Of a stretch of 64,000 bases of DNA, positions 22,872 through 32,485 are shown piece by piece. Source of the stretch: Ophiocordyceps camponoti-saundersi (nom. inval.). Its lineage: Eukaryota > Ascomycota > Sordariomycetes > Hypocreales > Ophiocordycipitaceae. The stretch covers positions 1-64,000 of the forward strand of contig PDHQ01000058.1 of the NCBI GenBank assembly GCA_003339415.1, written 5' to 3'. The translations under genes were made by a program, and so were the position numbers. Each line of letters opens with the position of its first letter. Within the stretch, counting starts at the first letter, position 1. Below the pieces are notes generated by a model. The model was not told the DNA's origin. It did no database searches and saw only the letters and a list, made by a program, of their open reading frames with translations.

Positions 22872-24320
22872 ATGGCCTCGCTCTACAGAACAAAATGGCG
22901 AAGCACAGCAACTAGCAGAAGAGCACTGCACACACAATCCCGCACCTACAACGACGCACTCCAAAAGCTCGAATCCCTCCCAACAAACCAATCCGCCACA
23001 ACGCTCTTCACCAGCAGCCAAAACACCAATTCCCTAAACGAGCAGTCACTGAAAGAGATGCGCCTCTGGCTACGGAGATCAGGCTACGACCTGTCGGACC
23101 TGACGCGCATGCGAACGATCCACGTCGCCGGCACAAAGGGAAAAGGTTCGGTGTGCGCCTTCGCGACGGCGATGCTGCTACGTGCCGGTCGTAGGGTCGG
23201 CACCTACACCAGTCCGCACCTTACCTCCCCCCGGGAGAGGATCGCGATCGATGGGAGGCCCTTGGGGAGGCGGGATTTTACCGATGCTGTCTTCGAGTTG
23301 GATGAGAGGCTGGGGGAGGCTTCTGCGGATAGGCCTTTTTTCTTTCGCTTTATGACGTTGCTTGCTTGGCATGTTTTCCTCAAGCTTGGCATCAATGACG
23401 TGGTTATGGAGTGTGGTATTGGAGGCGAGTATGACGCCACTAATATCCTCACCGGCTCGGCTGTGTCGGCGACGGTCATCTCACAACTGGAAAAGGACCA
23501 CGTTGCCATGTTGGGAGACTCCATCTCTTCCATAGCCTGGCACAAGGCTGGCATTATGAAGGAGGGGGTACGATGCTTCGCACGTCATCATCCCCTCGCA
23601 AGCCCTGTGCTTCGCAAGCGAGCCGTGGAAAAGAAGGCCGCGTCCCTGTGCGAGGTCGACGACGAGCATCTACGTCTCTGGCCAGGGGTAAAGGAAGGTC
23701 TTGGCGCCGCCGCCTTTCAGAAGGCGAATCAGGCTTTGGCCGCCCTCGCCGTCCGCGAACATCTCGGTCTAGAGATTTCCGATGACCATGTTCTTGATTC
23801 TCTGCTTGATCTGGATCCCAGCCTCGTCGCCGGCCTGCGCGAAGCCCATCTCCCAGGTCGGTGTCAACGTCTGGATCAAGATGGCATCACTTGGCTTCTC
23901 GACGGCGCTCATACGGCCGAGAGTCTCGCCGCCGTAGCCCAATGGCTCGCCTCCTCTCTGACATGTCCGAAAGAGCAGGTCGTTCTCGTCTTTAATCAGC
24001 AGGATAGAGATCCGGCTCCGCTGCTGGTAGCGCTCGTCGCCGCCGTCGCACAGCAGACGCGCCGGTCCGACGTCTTCCGCGAAGCCTTATTCACCCGCAA
24101 CGATCGGCTTCGCAACGTGGCCGATCAATCGGTTCAGAGGAGGGCCTCCACCACCATGAATCTGCTGGCTCCAAGCCGTAGGTCCAAGACGGTCAACAAC
24201 GTCTCCGAAGCGGTATCTTGTATCACGCAAATGCCTCGTCCAGTCAAGGTCTTGGTGACGGGGAGTCTGCATCTCGTCGGCAATGTCCTCCGTCTTCTGG
24301 ACCCGGATGTGCCTTTGTGA
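22872..24320 (+). CDS. Folylpolyglutamate synthase-like protein (intronless copy)
   Basis: Mur-ligase-fold enzyme family (FPGS / dihydrofolate synthase) that adds glutamate to folates using ATP. 482 residues in one exon. Visible: P-loop HVAGTKGKGS (84-93), substrate loop TSPHLTSPRERI, the ECGIGGEYDATN metal-site block, LDGAHTAESL, and the C-terminal VTGSLHLVGNVL. The N-terminus (SRRALHTQSRTYNDAL) could be a mitochondrial presequence or just the family's leader. It is convergent with a second family member, with 74 bases between stop codons. The folate-binding GIDH block of the neighbour is altered here (SQLEKDHVAML), although the His is kept. It may be a diverged paralogue with changed specificity; enzyme activity itself is likely but unproven. 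Confidence 0.88.
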   Translation: MASLYRTKWRSTATSRRALHTQSRTYNDALQKLESLPTNQSATTLFTSSQNTNSLNEQSLKEMRLWLRRSGYDLSDLTRMRTIHVAGTKGKGSVCAFATAMLLRAGRRVGTYTSPHLTSPRERIAIDGRPLGRRDFTDAVFELDERLGEASADRPFFFRFMTLLAWHVFLKLGINDVVMECGIGGEYDATNILTGSAVSATVISQLEKDHVAMLGDSISSIAWHKAGIMKEGVRCFARHHPLASPVLRKRAVEKKAASLCEVDDEHLRLWPGVKEGLGAAAFQKANQALAALAVREHLGLEISDDHVLDSLLDLDPSLVAGLREAHLPGRCQRLDQDGITWLLDGAHTAESLAAVAQWLASSLTCPKEQVVLVFNQQDRDPAPLLVALVAAVAQQTRRSDVFREALFTRNDRLRNVADQSVQRRASTTMNLLAPSRRSKTVNNVSEAVSCITQMPRPVKVLVTGSLHLVGNVLRLLDPDVPL

Positions 24321-24394
24321 AGTTTTCTTCGAGCCTCTGCTAGTCTTGCTCTTCTCCTACGAAGAGGAAAAGGAGAAAACTGGCACGTGTCCGC

Positions 24395-26019
24395 CTACAG
24401 CGCATCCGCCTTGGTCAGGACACTCAAGACGCCCCCGACCAGATGCAAGCTGCCCGTCACGTAGGCCACCGCCTTCTCCGTCCTCCCGACCCGTCTCGTG
24501 AAGTCAATCGCCTCGTCAATTGACGGCGAGACGACAACTTGGGCTTCCGGATCCAATTCGGACCACCTTTCGCCCAAGCGCCGCTGCACCGTCAGCTGGC
24601 CGATGGCGTCGCCGTCGACTTGACGGTTGACGAGGTCTCGTCGGCTTTGTTGGCCCCGAACCTCGTTAGTGCAGAAGATTGCGTAGTCAAAGCAGGGCTT
24701 GCCTGCCGCCCGACCTTGGCTTGCGGCCGCGTGTATGGAATCGAGAAAGTTGACGGCTTCCGACCGGCTCTGCTGATTAAATATGATGATTCTCGGGTCG
24801 GAGCTTGCGGCGGCTACTGTCAGCAGCTGTCGCCGCCCGGACGACATCCGGTCACGCTGAGGGGAAAACGCACCTATTGGCTGTCTCATCAGCGAACCAG
24901 GCCGAAGACACTTTCAGGCTGTCTGCAGAGTGTGCACCGTCGATATACCACGTCACCTCATCCTCGACCATGACCTCACATCGCCCGCGGAGCACCATCT
25001 GCTCCAGCCCATCAATGAACTCTGGCGTCAGCGTTGTGCCAGACGGCAGAAATATTTGCAGGTTGTCGAGCGCCTGCTCCGCGAGGGCAGTCGCTAGCGT
25101 TGCGTTCTTTCGTTGAAACTCTGTATCTGGCTTGATGCATACGTCGTCCAGCCGGCGGATATCGACATCGTTGAGCTCTTGAAACTTGGCTCCCGTCTCT
25201 ATCGCACGCTTTCGCAGCACATCAGCGGCTTCCGGCGCTTGAGGGACGGTGAAGGCCGGCCTGCCATTTTTCATGATGCCGGCTTTATGCCACGCGATCT
25301 TATCCAAGGTGTTGCCAAGGGTAAGGGTGTGATCGATGCCGATGGTGGTGATGCCGCACGCTACCGGGCTATCAATCACGTTTGTCGCATCGTATGCACC
25401 CCCTATGCCGGTCTCGTAAACAGCCACGTCGACCTTCTCGCTCAAGAAGACGTGCCAGCTCATGAGAGTCAGAAAGCGGCTGTAGATGGGTCGTGACCCT
25501 AAAGGCACTAGATCGGCCCCTTCCGCTGACGATCCCAGTCGATCCCAAACTTGAAACAGGAACTTGGCGAAAAGCTCCTCCGAAATGGGCTTCGAGTCAA
25601 TGCGGATGCGCTCGCGAACGGCGACGAGATGAGGCGAAGTAAATAGACCCACTTTCTTGGGTATGCCTCGTTTTCGCCGATACTGGTCGAGAATGGAGTT
25701 GACATAGGCGCACGTACTGCCCTTGCCCTTGGTGCCAGCGACGTGGATGATGTTGAGCTTTGCTAGATCCGCCGGCTTTTTGTTTATTTCCCCATCTCGT
25801 CAGTCAATGCCTGAGGTCTGTAGGGGGATGGAGAAGGGGGGGGGGGGGGGGGGGGGGGGAGGGGGGGGGAAGGCCCAAAACCCTCGTCCCCAACCCGTCG
25901 GCGGGAACCGCGCGTTTCTGTTCTCCCTCTCCCTAGAGCCCCCCTCGCTTCCCTCCCNNNNNNNNNNTGTTTTGCTGTCGGCTCGTGTGGTGGTGTTTGT
26001 GCGGCCGCGGGCGGGGGGT

Positions 26020-26071
<52 letters not shown>

Positions 26072-26451
26072 AGGAAGTGGATAGAGAGCCCACAAACCTC
26101 GTAGCCAATCCGTCGCAGGTAACAGCGCATTTCTGTTAGGCTTCTCTCGTTAGGCACAATGCCTTCCTTCCGCCTCGCTTCGACGAGTGCATGAGGCGTC
26201 TGCAGCGAATTGAGGGCATCGAGAGCGTCCTGCTTCTGATGTCAGGAGCAGCTAGGAGGAGGAGGACAAGGACAAAATCGCTCTCGCCGCACATTGTATG
26301 ATCTAGATGAGGTCCCGCTGGAATAGCTTGCTATCGACCTCTGCTCAGTCGGCCATTGAAGGAGTTGCGACCTGTTAGGCACACGTTGATGCGGCGCGCG
26401 GCAGACTTTGATGGAAAGGTGGCGAGGGGCTATACGATTCATGAGAGGCAT
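24395..26451 (-). CDS. Folylpolyglutamate synthase-like protein (four-exon copy)
   Basis: Second FPGS-family gene, minus strand. Four exons: 26451-26293, 26235-26098, 25775-24874 and 24803-24395, giving about 535 residues. Intron 1 is 57 bases (GTGCGG donor, ATCAG acceptor); intron 2 is 322 bases and contains the assembly gap and long homopolymers; intron 3 is 70 bases. Introns 2 and 3 end in AAG, which is unusual, but these junctions alone keep frame and rejoin conserved blocks. Landmarks: SRSYN leader, HVAGTKGKGS (110-119), TSPHLVAVRERI, YETGIGGAYDATN, TTIGIDHTLTLG, YIDGAHSADSL, FNQQSR, and VTGSLHLVGGVL. All expected motifs are present, so this looks like the orthodox synthase (Met7-like). 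Start at 26451; a second in-frame ATG lies at 26442. Confidence 0.88.
25836..26070. repeat. Poly-G tracts and 10-base N gap inside an intron
   Basis: Within intron 2 of the minus-strand FPGS-like gene (25776-26097). Poly-G at 25836-25859 and 25861-25869, ten N at 25958-25967, and 51 consecutive G at 26020-26070 as given on the plus strand. On the gene's sense strand these are poly-C. The gap marks an assembly failure, so intron length is not reliable. Confidence 0.95.
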
Positions 26452-26669
26452 ACATAGAGGAAGGTGAAGTCGGAGGTTGTGAAAGGACGGAGCAAAGGTA
26501 GGAAGGAAGTCGAGATAGAGTGCCTGAGGCAATAATATGTTGTGTGAATAGCATTGCAGATTTACATTCGTACCTTTACTCGCACATACACTCTCGTCAA
26601 CGTCATAATTCATTATATTCATCATAATATTCATCATGGAATAGAACCAAAGACTAGCCTCTCTTCCCA

Positions 26670-27749
26670 TCACATAGTATCGAATTCGACCACCTTGCCA
26701 TACTTTTCTTCGTTCCAGGCCTTCATGCCGTTGTTCAAGGCCTCGCCAAAGTCAGCATCAAAGGCGAGCCCGCTGGCGGCATGAGCCGGCCTCGCGCGCC
26801 AGGTGAGCCAGTCCTCGGCCATGACGCCTTCCGGGGCGCGAAGGATACCGGCAGCAAGATCTACGACGGCCTGCCTCTCGGTAGGCTGTCGCTTCTTGCA
26901 GGAGAAGAAGACGGTAGCGCCGCAGACGCGACAGAAGGAGCGCAGCACGCCGTCTGATGAGGCGTACGTCTTGGCGGTGCCGATGGCGAGGTCGACGCCG
27001 ATGGGGGGTTCGCATACCGCCAGCGGAACAAAGGCCCAGCCGATGAGGTGGGTGCCCGTGACGCGGCGGCAGTCGTCGCACGAGTCCAGCACGGCTTTCC
27101 ACTTGCGGGCGTCGAGCGGAGAGACGAAGCGCGACATGTAGGCGTCTTCGATGACTTCGGTCGTCGGTCGCGACACCGTAAACGACACGCCGCCGCACCA
27201 GCACTGGGCGCGTAGCCTCTGCTTTCCGTTCCTGTCTGCCTCGGGCTGACACTCGACCAGCTGAGCGGCCGGTTCATCATGCGCAGGGTTCCAGCTATTC
27301 ATTTCTTCCCCGGCCACTCGGGTGATCACGGAAGAGAGTCCACCTCCCTTTGCGCTCTCACTGAAGACGTGCTGTCGTATCTGGAACGTTTCGGGACCGT
27401 GGTCCTTGAAGATGGATGACGCTACCGTCCACAGCTTGCGATCCTGACTCACGCCAGCTACATGGCAGCCGCAAGTAGAGCAGAAGTCGTAGGTATACTT
27501 GGCGCCGGGAGCCAGGTACGAAGTTAGGTTAGCTTCGCTTGAACCGCCCAGGAACCTCGGCGGCGGGCCCTCCCTGGTTATGATGGTGTGGAAGATGCAG
27601 AGCGAGCCGGTGCCGTAGCGACACTTGCTGCAGTGACACAGATAGACCCGCAGCGGGAGTCGGGAGATGGGCACGTCGAAGGCCAGGTGCACCTTGCCGC
27701 AGAAGCATTCAGCCTCGAGCGTCTTTGTTGCCTCCATTGCTTCAGTCAT
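26670..27749 (-). CDS. Double GFA-domain zinc protein
   Basis: 359 residues, one exon, with two tandem GFA (glutathione-dependent formaldehyde-activating enzyme-like, Mss4-fold) domains. First domain: CFCGKVHLAF, CHCSKCR and CSTCGCH. Second: CWCGGVSF, CDDCRRVTG and CRVCGA. These are the CxC, CxxC and CxxC zinc ligands of the family. The open frame extends upstream to 27875, but the ATG at 27749 (MTEAMEATKTLEAEC) gives the usual distance to the first CxC, while the upstream part is Pro/Ser-rich and looks like leader. Substrate unknown; many fungal GFA proteins have no proven formaldehyde role. Confidence 0.85.
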   Translation of the reverse strand: MTEAMEATKTLEAECFCGKVHLAFDVPISRLPLRVYLCHCSKCRYGTGSLCIFHTIITREGPPPRFLGGSSEANLTSYLAPGAKYTYDFCSTCGCHVAGVSQDRKLWTVASSIFKDHGPETFQIRQHVFSESAKGGGLSSVITRVAGEEMNSWNPAHDEPAAQLVECQPEADRNGKQRLRAQCWCGGVSFTVSRPTTEVIEDAYMSRFVSPLDARKWKAVLDSCDDCRRVTGTHLIGWAFVPLAVCEPPIGVDLAIGTAKTYASSDGVLRSFCRVCGATVFFSCKKRQPTERQAVVDLAAGILRAPEGVMAEDWLTWRARPAHAASGLAFDADFGEALNNGMKAWNEEKYGKVVEFDTM

Positions 27750-28420
27750 GGTTGGTTTGAAGGGGGAGGAGGAGGGTGAGGGGTCTTGGTGAGGAGGCCT
27801 CGTCAGCGCGCCCAATATCCGTGTGGGAAGCCAATCAGAGTGCGGTTTCGGCACTTGCACGCACGGTCTTGTCATACCCAGAAGAACCTAGTAGGCTACT
27901 AGTACTAGCACCCAGACGTCGGAAGACAGCCTGTTGGCGTAGTAGGAGGCGACGCCTGCAGCCTAACCGAGGTGCCTACTAAGAAACGCGCCGCCTCCTA
28001 GCCCCACAGGCTCACGAGCTCTGTGTATGCCCACCTAGGTAGGTGCCTTGGAGTTGGACCAACCTAGGTAAGCGCCATGACGTGACTGCCCTACTAGAAG
28101 CCAAGAGGGCTGTTCCTTTCACAGTCTAGAAGAGGTGGGGCGGCGGGACTTAGTACAGCCGCAGTAGCTCCTAGCTGGGTAAAAGCGGGCGGAGGGTGCC
28201 ATGAATAGTAGTACCCTATTTCAACCACATACCTCGTCTACTGGTACCTCACCACGTCTTGTTCTCTCTAGAAATCAAATCCTTCACCCATCTTTCACAT
28301 TCAACGTAGGAAAACAGAATAGACTCATCTGTAAAGCAAAGAACTCCAATCATAGCATAAATAGGTAGCTAGCGCAAGGTCAGGGGCTTCTGTGACCCTT
28401 TTTACCCCGAGCCTTGAATC
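27750..28420. other. Intergenic with CCTAGGTAGG-type motifs
   Basis: Contains several short palindromic CCTAGGTAGG / CTACTAG-like words (for example near 28033-28045 and 28060-28070), which recur at other intergenic points in the window (near 34425 and 36160). No gene is seen. Confidence 0.6.
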
Positions 28421-31137
28421 TCAACTTCCTTTAGGTTTGGGTTCACGATCCGAACTGGTTGAATCTGTTCTCGGCACCGATGGCGAGGTCTTCTTTTTCG
28501 GCGGCAGCGCCGGCGGTTGATCCTCTGTCTGCGGCACCGGTCGCACATTCTCATACGGAGGTGAGTCCGTTCTCGACGGCGCCGGTGGCGGAATCTTTTT
28601 TCTCGGAGGCAGCGGTGGCGGTGGTGCCGGCTTCCAGGGTTCATTCCCATAAGCCCCGTTGTTAAAAAGTCTTTTTGCCGGCGTCCGTTGGCGATTATAC
28701 CTACGCAAAGCGGGGACATGCTCGTTCGTAGTCAGAACTTTGACGTCATCCTGAGCCATGTCCATAATAGCATCCATGACGCCCTTCGGTCCGCTGACTT
28801 TACCCTGGCCCAAGAGGTAGAGGGCCATGCCGGCAACGTGAGGCGCAGCAGCAGAGGTGCCGGATACCAGTTTGTCGCCTCCATCCGGATTCGACGCATC
28901 TGCAGCCAAAATGCGGACGCCAGGGGCGAGAATGTCGACTGCGGGACCATAGTTGGAGAATTGTGCCTCGTTGAGTCCTTCGTCAAAGGCACCGACATTT
29001 AAGAACCCAGGGTTTTTGGTGCTCGCCCAATCCGCGGGGGCTCCATCATTGCCTGAGGCCGCGACGGGCACGGCGCCCGCTTCGAATAGTCTTTCGAGGT
29101 AAAACTCCGGTACCTTACTCTGACGACAAGAATAATTTACACCATCTTCGTGCCACGTCACAGAGCCGCCTGAGGTAAAGATGGTCAGACTGAGTAGAGG
29201 AAGATGAGGAGTAGGAGGAGGAGGATGATGATGATGATGAGGAGGAGGAGGAGGAGGAGGAGGAGGAGGAGGAGGAGGAGGAAAAGATGGATTCATACCA
29301 ACAGAGTAATTGACGACAGATTTGCCCTGTCTGCCCTTTTCTTTGATATCTGATAAGACCCAATCCATGGCGTTCACCGTTGCTGCAAGTATACCCTGCA
29401 CTTTGAATTTGTTGTCTCTAGCATCCAAGACGCGATCAAAAATTGCCACGTCTATGATGGACGCTTTTTTGGCCACGCCAAATCTGTAACCAGCCAAGAT
29501 AGAGGCAACGGAGGTGCCGTGACCACCTTCAAAGTCCCTGTCGCGATTCAATCTGGCGCTTATCGGTCCTTTCCTTACGCAATCGTATGCGAAACATTGG
29601 TTGTCCACGACGCGGTCGCCGAAGTCTGTATGCCTCGCATTGATACCGGTATCCAAGACATAGGCAAATGTACCTTGGCCGGCGCTGGAGTCGTATCTAT
29701 AACCAGGTCCAAGCTTGTCATCACGCGGTATCAGCTTGTTGAGGTTCCAGCGGCTATCCTTCTGATGTTCTATCGACTGAACGGTGTGACATCCGTTTTG
29801 TATGACGAATTGAACCTTCAACCTCGATCTGATTAGCAACAGGTAGGCCAGTTGTACATCGACCGAGAGGGGCTTGTCTTACGTCTGGCCGAGATCTGAT
29901 TTGCTCCGCGGCCGTGTCATCGAAGTTTCCGCTGTAGCCTCGGTACTTGCCGTGCTTGTAGATGCGCTGTGCACCCGCGGGCCCGCGACTGACCGGGAGC
30001 TTTTTGACCCAGTCAAAGTGCTCTTGTGCTTTGCTGTCGCTCAAGCCCGGCTTCAACCTGACGATCCATTCGGCCACATCTTTCTGCACGCATAGCGAAA
30101 CAGGACGGCGAGGACATTTGCTCTCAAGAATGGAGGGCCCGGAAACTCCGATTGACGAGTCAGAAGCCGGCTGGGGTCTTCTGGTCTCTTCGGTGGACGG
30201 AGTAGGAGCTGGCTTGGGTCTTCTGGTCTCTTCTGTAGACGAAGTAGGATCCGGTTCCGGCCTTCTCGAGCCCTCGGTCCGCTGCGGATTTGGTGCTTGC
30301 TTTGTTGGTGTTGGTGTTGGCGTCCAGAGTGTGACGTGGTCTCGTGTGTTTCTCAAGGGGTTCCTACTCCTCATCTCGACCAACCGAATCACGTCCATCC
30401 GGTTCTTATTGAAGACAAGGGCCATCGTCCACCCTACGTTCCGACCCTAGTCAGTACGGGTCAAGAAGCCAAGGGGCTAGAAGGCCTATACCTTCTTTGC
30501 TCGACGGAATCCGAACAATGTAGTCATTGCCCAGCCTATCGGGATACCGGGAGCCCGGGGGTTTTTCGTCGATGTAGGTTCCAAGGACGGCACGCTCAAC
30601 GGTCCTCCCATCGCTGAGGGTGATGGTTTCGTCGATGGAGCCGCCATTGAGATAGTTACCGGCCAGCTTCGCTTTTGCTACGTCAAGAATAACGGTATTC
30701 TTGGTCCGGCGATTTTCAGTCGACTGCTCGACAATGCCCACCAGCCGCTTTTTGTCACTCGATATGATGGCGCGATACTTGCCAGCCTCCTCGCCTATAC
30801 GCTCAAAGTTCAGTACTCCTGTGTCCCGTGAATACTAGGTGAGGGTCTCACTTGTTGATAGATCGAGTTCAAGTAAAGAGTCTCTGACATTGAACACTTT
30901 TCCCCGGCCGCCCGCAGCGACGTTGTTGAATCTTCGGCTGCCAGGTCTGCCACCCCCATTCTCGGGCTGCTCCATCTTGCTAGCAATCATCTGAGGCGTC
31001 CAATCGACAGCGCCAAGCTTGACTGAATATGGCGGTATACCGGCCGAGGCGTCTGCCAACAGCGCTCTCTTGGAGATGGCCGTGGCAGCCGAGACGGCGG
31101 CTAAGCCGATCAGAAGGACTCTTTTCAGACCTGTCAT
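28421..31137 (-). CDS. Secreted subtilisin-like serine protease (S8) with novel N-terminal region
   Basis: Five exons: 31137-30852, 30794-30492, 30433-29883, 29815-29299 and 29169-28421; introns of 57, 58, 67 and 129 bases, each with a GT donor and frame-keeping acceptor. About 801 residues. Order: signal peptide (1-20, VLLIGLAAVSAATA), an unrecognised region to about 230, a linker with three imperfect RRP-P-STEET repeats, an inhibitor-I9-like propeptide (about 300-390), the S8 catalytic domain, and a Pro-rich tail. Catalytic residues: Asp435 (VLDTGIN), His479 (GGHGTS), Ser658 (GTSAAAPHVAG); oxyanion Asn593 (SGND). All are intact. The last intron carries a CCT/CAT microsatellite; read through it would insert a Pro/His run, so splicing there is required. 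Divergent from the MACPF-like gene. Family assignment is firm; target unknown. Confidence 0.9.
29215..29281. repeat. GAG/GAT trinucleotide repeat within the protease intron
   Basis: Plus-strand GGA/GAT repeats (CCT/CAT on the gene strand) occupy much of the fourth intron (29170-29298). The period of three keeps the frame open and gives a false Pro/His insertion. Confidence 0.9.
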
Positions 31138-32485
31138 TGCAAAGGAATGTGTTGGTAGAGGGTTGTAAGCTAAAGCGTGCTGATGATGACAACGACCAAG
31201 TGCGCGAGCCCCTGTTTCTAAGAGGAACTTGAAGACGACAACAGGATCGGGGTCACAGCCATCGAACAGCTAGGCGCTCATGGATCCGGGATCTGCCTCG
31301 TCCTTTGCACATGATTCAATAATCTTAAGTTCTAGGCGTACTCGACAACGTTGAGAGAAGCTTTGACAATCTGAGCCTTCATCATCGAATCAGCCAGCTA
31401 GGCAGAATATGACTCTCACTGCATAACGCTCTTGACTAGGTACGCATGAGAGTGAAATGAGGGTTCAATAATTCCAGAGAAAGCCTTGAGATATGGATCT
31501 CAGTTGCCGTAGCCCCTGGAACAGCTAGATAGATGATAGGGTATCATAAAGGCCAGTGAAGGCTTATAGCAGGATGCATTAAATATTCACTTTGATCCAT
31601 TCTATAGTATGGCTCTACTGGAACTCCACATGTACTGGATAATCCCGGGAAATGCTCTAAAAATCCAAGACCCGAAGATGGGATTGGCAAATTGTGCTTG
31701 CCCTTAACCAAGTTCCCGTCATTGAGACGAGTCATGGACATCCCTCTCCAGAGAAAGCCTACAGGATCTACACCCTAGCTAAAGTGGCCCCGGATCAGCA
31801 AGCTAGATGGCAGTATTACATACATATGTATGTGCCAAGAGTCAGTGGAGGCTCTCTATGCATAAATCAACGACTTCTTCGGGGCACTAAGCAACCTCCA
31901 ACGTCGTGAACCCTAGCTAACCTCGAGTCAACCACCGGGAACAGGTACGCCCTGGAGGTGCCAGCCACCCAAGTACCACTGTTACTTGGATCGTGACGTC
32001 AGGATTTCGACCAAAGGCCATGCTTGAGCCAGGAGTCATTGAACTTTGTTGTAGCAAGTCAGTATGCCTCTTATTATGAGGCATTCAAGGATGTCCCTGC
32101 TCGTCACTCGGGCAAGCAGACGGTCGTTCTTGGAGGGGTATCAAGATTGAGGATATCCCTGTGCAGTCCACGCCTGCGGCCGAGTAACTGTGTAAGTCGG
32201 AGCCCGTTGCCGCCTGAATCAGTGAAGGCGAAATGGAAGTGGAATCTCTGTTCGTATTCGCAGTCTGCCTTGAGCTGAAAGGTGTACGATAGTTCATTTC
32301 CCAAGTCATGCACGGTCTGATCTCGTCACTCGAATCATCAACTGGTTATCAGTACAAGGTCCGTCATTGGGTATAAATATCAAGCTATTCGCTCTGGCTC
32401 CCTCTTCTTCAACCGCAGAGCAAACTTCAGCTTCTTTCGTTGGTCTCCCTACATTCATTCATTACATACTAGTGACGTTACCATC
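31138..32485. promoter_or_regulatory. Shared upstream region of two secreted-protein genes
   Basis: 1348 bases between the start codons of the subtilisin (minus) and the MACPF-like protein (plus). The stretch near 32355-32460 has a TATAAAT (32372) and CT-rich leader directly upstream of the MACPF-like start. Other open frames here are short and unrecognised. Confidence 0.5.
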
